This document shows, piece after piece, positions 42,016-51,810 of a DNA stretch of 64,000 nucleotides (within the stretch, counting starts at the first letter, position 1; each line of letters starts with the position of its first letter). This DNA is from Azoarcus sp. DD4. GTDB taxonomy: Bacteria; Pseudomonadota; Gammaproteobacteria; Burkholderiales; Rhodocyclaceae. The notes under the pieces are model-generated. The model was not told where the DNA came from. It worked only from the letters and a program-made list of their open reading frames with translations, and did not search any database. The position numbers and the translations under genes were made by a program. The stretch is from assembly GCF_006496635.1 (NCBI RefSeq), contig NZ_CP022958.1:3906001-3970000 (forward strand). Direction: 5' to 3'.

Positions 42016-42581
42016 AGCGCCCGTCGACACCCGCAGGCGAACGCGGAGCGGCCCTGATCGTCGCGCTGATCCTGTTGATCGTCATGACCTTGCTGGGTCT
42101 GTCCGGCGTCCGCATGGTTGTCCTCGAAGAGCGCATGACGGCCAATGCCTTCGACCGCAGCCTGTCCTTCCAGGCTGCCGAAGCGGCGCTCCGGGCCGGC
42201 GAGGCGGCCGCGCAGGCGCAGGCCGAAGCGATTCCACCGAACCAGCTCTTCCCGGACAACGGCGTCTGGACCGACTCCAACGACAGCTGCACGGCATCCC
42301 CCTGCGAAAGCGGCCTGTGCGCGCAGCCCGACAAGGACTGCACCGCGCGCTGGCTGGACACCGATTTCAACGACTGGGTCGACGTCCCGAATCCTGGCCT
42401 AGGTGCGCTGGCACCCACGCCGCAGTACTTCATCGAGTTTCTCGGCGGCAATTTCCCCTGCAACATCGAAGATCCCGCCGCGGGTGCCATGGACTGCAAG
42501 CGGTATCGGGTAACCGCCCGCAGTCATTCGGACGACGACCGCGCGGTCGTCATGCTTCAGTCGATCTACGCAACGGAATAG
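42012..42581 (+). CDS. pilX: Type IV pilus assembly protein PilX
   Basis: A 189-residue minor pilin of PilX/GspK-like type. The N-terminal region ERG-AALIVALILLIVMTLLGLSG gives cleavage after G12. Mature residue 5 is Val rather than Glu, as expected for the subunit at the very tip. The characteristic AANAFDRSLSFQAAEAALRAGE-like stretch (about 45-65) and a PTPQYFIEFLG segment follow. ATGA overlap with pilW; pilY1 begins seven bases after its stop. Confidence 0.85.
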   Translation: MKRPSTPAGERGAALIVALILLIVMTLLGLSGVRMVVLEERMTANAFDRSLSFQAAEAALRAGEAAAQAQAEAIPPNQLFPDNGVWTDSNDSCTASPCESGLCAQPDKDCTARWLDTDFNDWVDVPNPGLGALAPTPQYFIEFLGGNFPCNIEDPAAGAMDCKRYRVTARSHSDDDRAVVMLQSIYATE

Positions 42582-42588
42582 ACTGCGA

Positions 42589-45500
42589 ATGAATCCGCTC
42601 CGTCCTACCCCCTCGCGCTTCCGGATGCCAGTCCGCCCGCAGGCGATCGCCACTGCGCTGTGTGCTTCGCTGCTCATCCACGCCCTGCCCGTCAGCGGGG
42701 CCTCGCTTCCCGAGGCCCCGCTGATCACCAGCCAGGCGGCAACCCCGCTCAGCATGCTGGTCGTGGGGCGCGATCACACGCTGTACTACGAAGCCTACAA
42801 CGACGCGAGTGACATCGACGGCGACGGCACCCTCGATACCCGCTTCAAGCCGTCGATCACCTACTACGGCTACTTCGATTCGCAGACCTGCTATGCCTAC
42901 TCGGGCAGCGGTAACAGCGGACTCTTCGAACCGAAAGCCCAGGTCGACAGCCAGGGACGCTGCAAGAACCGCTGGTCCGGCAACTGGCTGAACTACATCA
43001 CCACCAGCCGCATCGATGCCCTGCGCAAGGTCTTCTACGGCGGCTACCGGGAGGTGGATACCGCGTCCGAAACCATACTGCGCCGGGCCTACATCCCGCA
43101 GGACGCACATTCCTGGGCAAAGGAATACACAAGTGCGACAGTGGACGGCTACAAGATCAGCGACTACACGCCGCTGAACGAACCCACCGGCTCGCGCCGC
43201 CACTTCTTCGGCAACCTGACGGCGACGACAGGCAAGAACTGCGCGACCCTGTCGTCCTGCAGCGACCTTCCCCCGCTGCTGCGGGTGATCGAGAACAGCG
43301 ACCGGCGCGTGTGGTCGTGGGCCTCGAGCGAGCGCCCGGTGCTGCACGCCACCAACCACGGCGGCAAGACCAGTTCCGAGTACACCGTCCGCGTGAAGGT
43401 GTGCACCGAGAACTACGCCAGCGGATGCAAGCGCTATCCGGATGGCAACCTGAAGCCCACCGGCCTGCTGCATGAATATGGCGAAAGCGAGGCGATGTAC
43501 TTCGGTCTGCTCACCGGCAGCTACGACAAGAACATGTCGGGCGGCGTGCTGCGCAAGGTGGTGTCGTCGTTCAAGAACGAAATCGACACCAACACCGGCG
43601 TGCTGCGCAGCAATGCAACCATCGTGAACGCTCTCAACGCCCTTCGCATCCGCGACTTCAACAACGGACGCACGGACGACGCCTACCGTTCCGGCTGGGT
43701 GACGACGCGCGCAATGAACGAGGGCGAATTCGTAGACTGGGGCAACCCTGTAGGCGAGATGATGTACGAAACGCTGCGCTACTTCGCCGGCAAGAAAACA
43801 CCGACTGCGGCGTTCGCCACGAGTGGCGGTCACGACACCGAAGTCGGGCTCGGCGTGGCGAGCTGGGACGACCCCTATGCAGCCGGCAGTGCTGCAAGTG
43901 CGCGCTGGTGCGCCCGGCCGAACATGCTGGTGGTTTCGGGCATCAACCCCTCCTTCGACTCGGACCAGTTGCCGGGCACGGCTTTCGGCAGTTTTTCCGG
44001 CAGTCTCGGCAGCATGAACGTGGCCGACATCGCCCGCGAGATCACCGAGAACGAGGCAGGCATCCCCGGCAGCCGTTTCATCGGGCAGGTCGGCAACAAC
44101 TACGATGGCGCGCCGACGGCCAAGACGGTCACCACGTTGGGCGACATCCGCGGGCTGGCGCCGGAAGAGCCGACCAAGCAGGGCAGCTACTACTCCGCCT
44201 CGGTCGCGCGTTTCGGCAAGGTGACCGACATCAGGACGGATCTCACCGGCACCCAGTCCGTCGACACCTACGCGGTCGTGCTCAGCTCCCCGTTGCCCCG
44301 GATCGAGGCGAAGACCTCCAGCGGCAGGACCATCACCCTGGTGCCGTTTGCCAAGTCGGTCGGCGGCGACGCCATTTCGAACAGCAAGGGCTCATTCCAG
44401 CCGACCAACCAGATCGTCGACTTCTATGTCGACACCATCGCCAACTCCTCGACTGCCGACCAGGATGCCAGCATAAACGGCGGCCGCTACTTTGCCCGTT
44501 TCCGCATCAACTTCGAGGACGTCGAGCAAGGCGCGGACCACGACATGGATGCGATCGTGGTGTACGAGGTGGCCGCCGAGGCGGATGGCAAGCTCAGGGT
44601 GAAGCTCACGCCGGAATACCAGGCGGGGGGCATCCAGCACAGCATGGGTTACGTCATTTCGGGTACCACCAACGATGGCGTCTATCTCGTCGTCCAGGAC
44701 GAAAACGTCGACCGCAGCTACTACCTCAACGTGCCGCCGGGGCAAGCGCCGGGATACTGCGACACCAGTTCGCCTCCAGCCGCCTGCAACAAGCTGCCCT
44801 ATACCGGCGGCAGCGGTGCGATGGCTTACAGCGAACGACTGTTCTCCCCCGGCGCGTCCTCCGCCAGCCTGCTCAAGGATCCACTCTGGTACGCAGCCAA
44901 GTGGGGTGGTTTCATCGATCGCAACGGCAACAGTCGACCGGATCTTCCTCTGGAATGGGATGCGGACGGCGATTCCGTCCCGGACACCTACTTTCTCGTG
45001 CAGAACCCGCTCAAGCTGAAGGAAGCGCTCAAGCGCAGCTTCGACTCCATCGTCCAGCGCAGCGCGAGTGCCGGCAACGTCACTTCCAACGGCCAGCAAT
45101 TGCAGGCGGGCAGCCGCGTATTCCAGTCGCAGTTCAACAGCAGCTCGTGGGACGGTGAGCTCTACGCCTATCCGATCACGTCGTCGGGCGTCGGCAGCAC
45201 ACCCTCGTGGGCCGCGTCGACGGTCTTGCCCGCGCACGGCTCGCGACACATCCTGGCCTGGAAGGACGCAACGACCAAGGGCATCCGCTTCGAATGGAAC
45301 CAGCTATCCAGCGGGCAACAGAGCCTGCTCGGCAGCAGCGCGGTGCTCGACTACCTGCGCGGCGATCAGTCGCAGGAAGTGCAGAACGCCGGCACCCTGC
45401 GCACACGTACCAAGCTGCTCGGCGACATGGTCCATTCCTCGCCCTACTACGTGAAGGACACCGACACCGTCTACATCGGAGCCAATGACGGTATGCTCCA

Positions 45501-46833
45501 CGCCTTCGACGCAGCCAGCGGTACCGAGCTGTTCGCCTACGTGCCGGGCCTGATCTTCAACAAGCTCGCCAACCTCAGTTCGCCGGGCTACGCGCATACC
45601 TACTTCGTCGACGGCGACATCGCGGTATCTTCGCGCACCCTGACGCCGAACAAGAACCTGCTGGTCGCCGCAACCGGGCGCGGTGCCAAGGGGCTTTTTG
45701 CGCTCGACGTATCGACGCCCGCGTCGATGAACACCGCCGCCGTCCTGTGGGAATACGGCGCGACCGGCGACGACGACCTCGGCTTCGTCCTCGGCCGTCC
45801 GCAGCTTGCCAGGCTCAACTCGGGACACACCGTGGCCCTTATCGGCAATGGTTATAACAGCACCAACGGCAGCGCGGTGCTTTATGTGTTCGACCTCGAG
45901 AGCGGTACGCTGCTGAAGAAGCTCGATACCCAGGCGGCCGGGGACAATGGCATGTCCACCCCGACAACGGTCGATACCGACGGCGACGGCGACGTCGATC
46001 TGGTCTATGCCGGCGATATCAAGGGCAACGTCTGGAAGTTCGACTTCAGTGGCAACAGCGCGGGCACCTGGAGATCCTCCTTCCTGAGCGGCAGCCAGCC
46101 CCTGCCGCTATTTACCGCGCTGAATGCGGCCAGCCAGGCGCAGCCGATCACCGCCCAGCTCACGATAGGGCAGAACACCGTCACCAGCGACCCGAACTAC
46201 GGCAAGACCTTCATCTTCTTCGGCACCGGCAGCTACGTCTTTACGAGCGATCCTGCCGATCTCAGCGTACAGAGTTGGTATGGACTCATCGACGACAGCG
46301 AGCGTATTTCCGGCCGCGACGCGCTGCGCGAACGGACCATCGAAACGCTGGGAACCGTGTCCGGCTATTCGGTCCGGACCTTCTCCTCGGCCACGGCCGG
46401 AGACATGAGCGGCAAGCGCGGCTGGTTCATCGACCTGATGGATCCGACCGCCCGGGGCGAACGGATCGTGACGCGTTCCAACCTCTACCGCTTCATCAAA
46501 CCGGTACTCATCGCCAGCAGCCTCATCCCGGATGCCGACCCCTGCCAGGCAGGCGGCAGCGGCTACGTCAATGCGATCGACCCATTCACCGGCGGCAGCC
46601 TGCTCTATCCGCCCTTCGATCTCAACGCCGACGGCCTCTTCAACAACGGCGACAATCTCGACGGCCAGGTGATCGGCTCCTTCGATCCGTCCATCGGCAT
46701 GCCTGGCGAGGCCACCATCGTCGGCGACCGCCTGATCGTCGGCGGCTCGACCGGCCAGATTGCCGACATGCGGATCAACTCTGCGAGCAATCGCACCGGC
46801 CGCCTGTCGTGGCGCGAGATCATCAGGAATTGA
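42589..46833 (+). CDS. pilY1: PilY1/PilC-family pilus-tip adhesin
   Basis: A 1414-residue exported protein with a signal peptide (about 1-38, ending VSGA). The C-terminal half (about 930-1400) is the PilY1/PilC beta-propeller: DTVYIGANDGMLHAFDAASG, LLVAATGRGAKGLFALDV and the calcium loop D1129-x-D-x-D-G-D-x-D1137 followed by YAGDIKGNVWKFD. Further D-x-D-G-D loops occur at 75-83 and near 785-800. No canonical DxSxS metal site of a von Willebrand A domain was found in the N-terminal half, unlike P. aeruginosa PilY1. Likely roles are pilus priming, calcium-dependent retraction control and adhesion. Confidence 0.9.
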   Translation: MNPLRPTPSRFRMPVRPQAIATALCASLLIHALPVSGASLPEAPLITSQAATPLSMLVVGRDHTLYYEAYNDASDIDGDGTLDTRFKPSITYYGYFDSQTCYAYSGSGNSGLFEPKAQVDSQGRCKNRWSGNWLNYITTSRIDALRKVFYGGYREVDTASETILRRAYIPQDAHSWAKEYTSATVDGYKISDYTPLNEPTGSRRHFFGNLTATTGKNCATLSSCSDLPPLLRVIENSDRRVWSWASSERPVLHATNHGGKTSSEYTVRVKVCTENYASGCKRYPDGNLKPTGLLHEYGESEAMYFGLLTGSYDKNMSGGVLRKVVSSFKNEIDTNTGVLRSNATIVNALNALRIRDFNNGRTDDAYRSGWVTTRAMNEGEFVDWGNPVGEMMYETLRYFAGKKTPTAAFATSGGHDTEVGLGVASWDDPYAAGSAASARWCARPNMLVVSGINPSFDSDQLPGTAFGSFSGSLGSMNVADIAREITENEAGIPGSRFIGQVGNNYDGAPTAKTVTTLGDIRGLAPEEPTKQGSYYSASVARFGKVTDIRTDLTGTQSVDTYAVVLSSPLPRIEAKTSSGRTITLVPFAKSVGGDAISNSKGSFQPTNQIVDFYVDTIANSSTADQDASINGGRYFARFRINFEDVEQGADHDMDAIVVYEVAAEADGKLRVKLTPEYQAGGIQHSMGYVISGTTNDGVYLVVQDENVDRSYYLNVPPGQAPGYCDTSSPPAACNKLPYTGGSGAMAYSERLFSPGASSASLLKDPLWYAAKWGGFIDRNGNSRPDLPLEWDADGDSVPDTYFLVQNPLKLKEALKRSFDSIVQRSASAGNVTSNGQQLQAGSRVFQSQFNSSSWDGELYAYPITSSGVGSTPSWAASTVLPAHGSRHILAWKDATTKGIRFEWNQLSSGQQSLLGSSAVLDYLRGDQSQEVQNAGTLRTRTKLLGDMVHSSPYYVKDTDTVYIGANDGMLHAFDAASGTELFAYVPGLIFNKLANLSSPGYAHTYFVDGDIAVSSRTLTPNKNLLVAATGRGAKGLFALDVSTPASMNTAAVLWEYGATGDDDLGFVLGRPQLARLNSGHTVALIGNGYNSTNGSAVLYVFDLESGTLLKKLDTQAAGDNGMSTPTTVDTDGDGDVDLVYAGDIKGNVWKFDFSGNSAGTWRSSFLSGSQPLPLFTALNAASQAQPITAQLTIGQNTVTSDPNYGKTFIFFGTGSYVFTSDPADLSVQSWYGLIDDSERISGRDALRERTIETLGTVSGYSVRTFSSATAGDMSGKRGWFIDLMDPTARGERIVTRSNLYRFIKPVLIASSLIPDADPCQAGGSGYVNAIDPFTGGSLLYPPFDLNADGLFNNGDNLDGQVIGSFDPSIGMPGEATIVGDRLIVGGSTGQIADMRINSASNRTGRLSWREIIRN

Positions 46834-46835
46834 GC

Positions 46836-47240
46836 ATGAAGAACACGCAGCGCGCTTTCAGTCTGATCGAGCTGATGATCGTGGTGGCGGTGATCGGCAT
46901 CCTTGCCGCCATCGCCTACCCGAATTACCAGGAATACCTGCTCAAGAGCCGGCGCGCGGTGGCGACCGGCTGCCTGCTGGAACTGGCGCAATTCATGGAG
47001 CGCCACTATACGACGCACATGAGCTACACCGACGCCGTGCTGCCCGACACGGCCTGCCGAACCGAGCTCGCCGGCTTCTACAGTTTCGGCTACGCGGAAG
47101 CGCTCACCGCCTCCACCTACCTGCTCCAAGCCGTCCCGCAGGGTGCCCAGACGGCCGATACCGTGTGCGCCAGCTTGCGGATCAGTCACACTGGCGCCCG
47201 CTCGGCCAGCGGTGCGGGCGGCGTGGCGGTGTGCTGGTAG
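46836..47240 (+). CDS. pilE: Type IV pilin-like minor pilin PilE
   Basis: A 134-residue pilin. Mature sequence FSLIELMIVVAVIGILAAIAYPNYQEYLLKSRR, with Glu at position 5. The residue before the cleavage site is Ala (NTQRA-F, GCT codon), not the near-invariant Gly. Four cysteines lie in the globular domain (GCLLE, TACRT, TVCAS, VCW at the C-terminus), the last forming a D-loop-like ending. It starts two bases after pilY1 and closes the operon. It ends 18 bases before the convergent tetR gene, with no room for a classic terminator. Confidence 0.88.
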   Translation: MKNTQRAFSLIELMIVVAVIGILAAIAYPNYQEYLLKSRRAVATGCLLELAQFMERHYTTHMSYTDAVLPDTACRTELAGFYSFGYAEALTASTYLLQAVPQGAQTADTVCASLRISHTGARSASGAGGVAVCW

Positions 47241-47258
47241 GCAGCGCGGCGAATGACA

Positions 47259-47912
47259 TCAGTTTCTTCCCCGCTGCACGACGATCTCGCCAAGCAAAGC
47301 GCAGCATAGTTCCCGTCTGAGTTCCTCCACCCCAAGCGCACGCCCGCTCAGTTCGGCAATCACGTCACGCGCCGACAGCACCATCGCGAAAGCCCCGAAC
47401 AAACCGATCTGCAGCACCACCGGCTCCACCGGGCGAAACAAACCGGCTGCCATCGCCTCGCGCCAGAGCGGCACACACGTTTCCACCCCGCGCCGGATCA
47501 GCCGCTCGACCAGATGGTCGCGGCGCTCACCCGGCTCGGCAATCTCCCGCGTCACGAACATCACGTAGGCCGGCACCTCGGCGAGGCTGTCTATCATCGT
47601 CTCGATCAGGCGAAATACCCGCTGCTCGACCGGCAAGGGGGCAGAAACGAGCGCCTCCGCCGTCCGCAGCCAGGCTTCGTGGCGCAGCACCACGAGATCG
47701 GCCACGGCGCGCCATAAGCCCGCCTTGGAGCCGAAATGATGGGCGATCATCGACACATCGCACGTTGCCTCGCCCGCTATCGTGCGCAGGCTGGCCCCGT
47801 CGAAGCCCAGCCGGGTGAAGGCTGACAGTGCGGCTTCGAGCAGGCGGTCGCGGCAATCGGAATCGCCACCACGGGGACGACCGCGGCGGCGCGGCGCATC
47901 GGGAGCAGGCAT
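47259..47912 (-). CDS. TetR-family repressor, CecR-like
   Basis: A 217-residue repressor. The HTH is at about 20-65 (LLEAALSAFTRLGFDGASLRTIAGEATCDVSMIAHHFGSKAGL in sense, quoted by landmark residues). The ligand domain contains FVTREIAEPGERRDHLVERLI, resembling CecR (YbiH), which controls an ABC exporter in E. coli. It is the last gene of the OMF-HlyD-RbbA-YhhJ-TetR operon, six bases after the permease, so it likely feeds back on the operon promoter at 54516-54544. Confidence 0.85.
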   Translation of the reverse strand: MPAPDAPRRRGRPRGGDSDCRDRLLEAALSAFTRLGFDGASLRTIAGEATCDVSMIAHHFGSKAGLWRAVADLVVLRHEAWLRTAEALVSAPLPVEQRVFRLIETMIDSLAEVPAYVMFVTREIAEPGERRDHLVERLIRRGVETCVPLWREAMAAGLFRPVEPVVLQIGLFGAFAMVLSARDVIAELSGRALGVEELRRELCCALLGEIVVQRGRN

Positions 47913-47917
47913 TGTCG

Positions 47918-49042
47918 TCAGGCCATCTGGCTGATGGTTTTGCGAAAACGCGTCAGCGCGATGCCGAAGAACACCACGCCGATCGCGAAGATGGCCAGGA
48001 ACTGCGGCCACACCACATCGACGCCCGCGCCGCGGTAGAGGATGGCCTGCGCGGAGGCGACGAAGTGGGTCGTCGGTGCCGCCAGCATCACGGTCTGCAC
48101 GAACTCCGGCATGCTCTCGCGCGGCGTAGTGCCGCCGGACAGCATCTGCAGCGGCAGCAGGGTCAGCAGCATCAGCAGGCCGAACTGCGGCATCGAACGT
48201 GCGACCGTCGCCATGAAGATGCCCATCGAGGTCGTGGCGAACAGGTGCAGCGTGACGCAGACCAGGAACAGGGCCACCGAACCTTCGATCGGTACTTGCA
48301 GCGCGCCCTGCACCACGGTGACGATGGAAAATGCCGTCGCCAGCAGCACCACCAGCCCCATGGCCCACACCTTGGCCAGCATGATCTCACCCGGCGTCAC
48401 CGGCATCACCAGCAGGTGTTCGATGGTGCCATGCTCGCGCTCGCGGATCAGCGCGGCGCCGGTGAGGATGATGGAAAGCATCGTCACCTGGTTGATGATC
48501 TCCATCAGCGCGCCGAACCAGGTCTGCGTCAGCCCCGGATTGAAGCGCGCCCGCAGCACCAGATCGACCGGCGCCGCCGCGCCGCCGCGATAGCGCTGGA
48601 CGAATTCGCCGACCTCGCCGAGCACGATCTGCTGGATGTAGCCGCTGCCGGAAAAGGCCTGACTCATGCGCGTGGCGTCCACGTTCAGCTGCAGCGCCGG
48701 CGAGCGCCCGGCCAGCACGTCGCGCTGGAAGCCGGGCGGAATGTCGAGCACGAAGGTATAGCGGCCGGCGTCCATCGCCGGATCGACCTCGTCCAGCGCA
48801 AGGATGTCCGGCGGCACGAAGTTGGGCGCATAGAAAGCCGACGCGATCCGCGCCGACAACGGCGAGCGGTCTTCATCGACGATGGCGATCGAGGCCTTGT
48901 GCAGCGTCTCGGGCATGGCGGTGGCCGCCATGTAGATCGCCACCGTGAAGGTGTAGACGATCAGCACCAGCATCGTCGGATCGCGCCACAGGCTCCACAA
49001 CTCCTTGACGCCGAGACGGTAGATATTGGCCAGGCGGCGCAC
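47918..49042 (-). CDS. ABC-2 type exporter permease, YhhJ-like
   Basis: A 374-residue inner-membrane permease. The first helix is in PTMLVLIVYTFTVAIYMAATA (about 22-42), followed by a large periplasmic domain (about 50-175: IAIVDEDRSPLSARI, YTFVLDIPPGFQRDV) and five C-terminal helices with EREHGTIEHLLVMPVTPGEI, the ABC-2 elbow motif. It starts two bases after the RbbA-like gene stop and lacks its own ATPase. Probable partner of the fused permease there in a heterodimeric exporter. Confidence 0.88.
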   Translation of the reverse strand: MRRLANIYRLGVKELWSLWRDPTMLVLIVYTFTVAIYMAATAMPETLHKASIAIVDEDRSPLSARIASAFYAPNFVPPDILALDEVDPAMDAGRYTFVLDIPPGFQRDVLAGRSPALQLNVDATRMSQAFSGSGYIQQIVLGEVGEFVQRYRGGAAAPVDLVLRARFNPGLTQTWFGALMEIINQVTMLSIILTGAALIREREHGTIEHLLVMPVTPGEIMLAKVWAMGLVVLLATAFSIVTVVQGALQVPIEGSVALFLVCVTLHLFATTSMGIFMATVARSMPQFGLLMLLTLLPLQMLSGGTTPRESMPEFVQTVMLAAPTTHFVASAQAILYRGAGVDVVWPQFLAIFAIGVVFFGIALTRFRKTISQMA

Positions 49043-49044
49043 GG

Positions 49045-51810
49045 TCAGCGCTCCTGCTTCTTCAGCAGCACGATCGCCAGCCCGATGATCGCCGGCGCGG
49101 CCACCAGCATCGGCGTGAACGACGCATGCAGGTCGGCGAAACCGAGTGCCTTGCTGAACACGCCGCGACTGATGACGAGCATGTGGCTCGCCGGATAGAA
49201 CTCGCCGATCATGCGGGCGCCACCTTCGAGCGAGGACACCGGGTGGAGCAGGCCGGCAAACTGGATCGCAGGCAGGATGGTGCCGATCATGGCGACGAAC
49301 ATCGCGGCGATCTGGCTGCGCGTGAAGGTCGAGGCGAAGAGGCCGAAACCGGTGGAGAAGAGCACGTAGATCAGCGCCGCCAGCGTCAACGTCAGCACAT
49401 CGCCCTTCAGCGGCACCTCGAACAGGGTCACCGCAAGCACGCTCATCAAGGCGAAATTGACCATCGCGAGGCCGACGTAGGGCAGCTGCTTGCCGAGCAG
49501 GAATTCGGCGCGGGTGACCGGCGTGACATAGAGATTGATGATGGAGCCCAGCTCCTTCTCGCGGACCACCGACAGCGCCGTCAGCATCGCGGGGATCATC
49601 AACAGCAGGATGGGGATCACCGCCGGCACCATTGCCGGCAGGCTGCGCACGTCCGGGTTGTAGCGGAAGCGCGTCTCCACCGTAGCGGCACCGACCGCCA
49701 CGTTCTGGCCGAGACGATGCCTAGCCATGTCGACCAGCCAGCCCTGGTGCATGCCGCCGACATAGCCCTTGACCGTCTCGGCGCGTTGCGGCATCGCACC
49801 GTCTATCCACGCCGCAATCTGGACCTGCTCACCACGCAGCAGATCGCGTGCGAAACCTGGCGGAATCTCGATGGCCAGCGACAATTCACCACTACGCATG
49901 CGGCGGTCGAGCTCGGCGTAATCGGCAATCGGCGGACGCTCGACGAAGTAGCGCGAGCCGGCGAGGTTGAGCGCATAGTTCTGGCTCAGGGTGGTCTGGT
50001 CGCGGTCGAGCACGGCGAAGCTGAGGTCTTCGACGTCCATGCTGATGCCGTAGCCCATGATCAGCATCAGGATCAGGCTGCCGAGCAGCGCCAGCGTGCC
50101 GCGCACCGGATCGCGCCGCAGTTCCAGCGATTCGCGCAGGGTATAGCTGAACGCCCGTTCAAGACTGAAACCGCGCCGTGGCCCGCCCGCCGGCGCTGCG
50201 CCGGCCGCTCGCGGCACGGTGATCGCGGCGGAGCCGGCATCGGCCCGCGCCGCCTCGCCCTGCGCGCCCGCCTCTTCCAGGTAGTCGATGAAGGCTGCCT
50301 CCAGCGTCGCCGCTGCGCGCTTCCTCACCAGTTCGGCCGGTGCGTCGCTCACCAGCACGCGGCCGGCGTGCATCAGCGAGATGCGATCGCAGCGCTCGGC
50401 TTCGTTCATGAAATGGGTGGAGATGAAGATGGTGACCTTGTCCTTGCGGGCGAGATCGACCATCAGGCGCCAGAAGCTGTCGCGCGCGACCGGATCGACG
50501 CCCGAGGTCGGCTCGTCGAGGATCAGCAGCTCCGGCCGGTGCACCATCGCCACCGCCAGCGACAGGCGCTGGCGGATGCCCAGCGGCAACTTGTCCGGCA
50601 GCATGTCGAGCACCGTGCCGAGGTCGAAGCGTTCGACCATCTCCGCCACCCGCCCGGCGATCTCGGCCTCGGGCACATCGAAGAGGCGTGCATGCAGCAC
50701 CAGGTTCTGACTCACCGTCAGTTCCGAATACAGCGAGAACGCCTGCGACATGTAGCCGACGCGGCGCCGGGTGGCGATATCCTGCGCATCGACCTTGTGG
50801 CCGAACAGCGAGGCCTCGCCCGCGCTCGCCGGGAGCAGGCCGGTCAGCATCTTCATCGTGGTCGACTTGCCGCAGCCGTTGGAACCGAGAAAGCCGAAGA
50901 TCTCGCCGCGGCGGATACGGAAGCTGACCTGGTCGACAGCGGTGAAATCGCCGAAGCGCATGGTCAGCCCGCGTGCCTCGATGGCGACTTCTTCCTCGCT
51001 GCCATCGGCCAGCGGCGGCACCACCACCGCGCGATGGCCCCGCCGCTTATCCTCGGGCAGCAGGGCGATGAAGGCCGCCTCCAGGGTGTCGGTCCCGGTG
51101 CGCGCGTGCAGTTCGCGCGGCGTGCCGGTGGCCAGGATCCTGCCGGCGTCCATCGCCACCAGCCAGTCGAAGCGCTCGGCCTCATCCATGTAGGCGGTGG
51201 CGACGATCACGCTCATCGACGGACGGGTGTCGCGGATGCGGGCGATCAGCGCCCAGAACTGGGCGCGCGCCAGCGGATCGACCCCGGTGGTCGGCTCGTC
51301 GAGGATCAGCAGTTGCGGATCGTGGATCAGCGCGCAGCACAGCCCGAGCTTCTGCTTCATGCCGCCCGACAGCTTGCCGGCCGGGCGCGCCAGGAAAGGC
51401 TGGAGGCCGGTCGCCGAGGTCAATTCGTCGATGCGGCGTCGCCGTTCGCTCGCGTCGTGGCCGAACAGACGACCGAAGAACTGCAGGTTCTCCTCCACCG
51501 ACAAGGTCGGATAGAGATTCCTGCCGAGGCCTTGCGGCATGTAGGCGATGTGCGGGCAGACGGCATTGCGATGGCGGGCCACGGCCATGTCGCCGCCAAG
51601 CGCATGGACGCGCCCCTGCTGCACCGCCCGCGCACCGGCCAGCAAGGACATCAGGCTGGACTTGCCGACGCCGTCCGGGCCGATCAGCCCGACCATGCAG
51701 CCGGCCGGGATGGCCAGGTCGATGGCGTCCAGCGCCAGCGTGCCGCCGTAGCGCAGGCTGACGCCCTCCAGCAGGGCGACCGGCGCAGCGCTGCCACCGA
51801 CGGCAGTCAT
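49045..51810 (-). CDS. RbbA-like fusion: two ABC ATPase domains plus ABC-2 permease
   Basis: A 921-residue fusion. ATPase 1 (about 10-235) has GPDGVGKSS, LSGGMKQKLGL and LLILDEPTTGVDP. ATPase 2 (about 270-500) has GSNGCGKST and LLILDEPTSGVDP, but its signature is LPLGIRQRLSL instead of LSGG, as is typical for RbbA/YhiH proteins. Residues about 545-921 form an ABC-2 permease with EKELGSIINLYVTPVTRAEF. The ATG at 51810 overlaps the HlyD stop (ATGA); the ORF extension to 51843 was rejected. It forms an exporter with the YhhJ-like permease, HlyD protein and outer-membrane factor. Substrate unknown. Confidence 0.9.
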   Translation of the reverse strand: MTAVGGSAAPVALLEGVSLRYGGTLALDAIDLAIPAGCMVGLIGPDGVGKSSLMSLLAGARAVQQGRVHALGGDMAVARHRNAVCPHIAYMPQGLGRNLYPTLSVEENLQFFGRLFGHDASERRRRIDELTSATGLQPFLARPAGKLSGGMKQKLGLCCALIHDPQLLILDEPTTGVDPLARAQFWALIARIRDTRPSMSVIVATAYMDEAERFDWLVAMDAGRILATGTPRELHARTGTDTLEAAFIALLPEDKRRGHRAVVVPPLADGSEEEVAIEARGLTMRFGDFTAVDQVSFRIRRGEIFGFLGSNGCGKSTTMKMLTGLLPASAGEASLFGHKVDAQDIATRRRVGYMSQAFSLYSELTVSQNLVLHARLFDVPEAEIAGRVAEMVERFDLGTVLDMLPDKLPLGIRQRLSLAVAMVHRPELLILDEPTSGVDPVARDSFWRLMVDLARKDKVTIFISTHFMNEAERCDRISLMHAGRVLVSDAPAELVRKRAAATLEAAFIDYLEEAGAQGEAARADAGSAAITVPRAAGAAPAGGPRRGFSLERAFSYTLRESLELRRDPVRGTLALLGSLILMLIMGYGISMDVEDLSFAVLDRDQTTLSQNYALNLAGSRYFVERPPIADYAELDRRMRSGELSLAIEIPPGFARDLLRGEQVQIAAWIDGAMPQRAETVKGYVGGMHQGWLVDMARHRLGQNVAVGAATVETRFRYNPDVRSLPAMVPAVIPILLLMIPAMLTALSVVREKELGSIINLYVTPVTRAEFLLGKQLPYVGLAMVNFALMSVLAVTLFEVPLKGDVLTLTLAALIYVLFSTGFGLFASTFTRSQIAAMFVAMIGTILPAIQFAGLLHPVSSLEGGARMIGEFYPASHMLVISRGVFSKALGFADLHASFTPMLVAAPAIIGLAIVLLKKQER

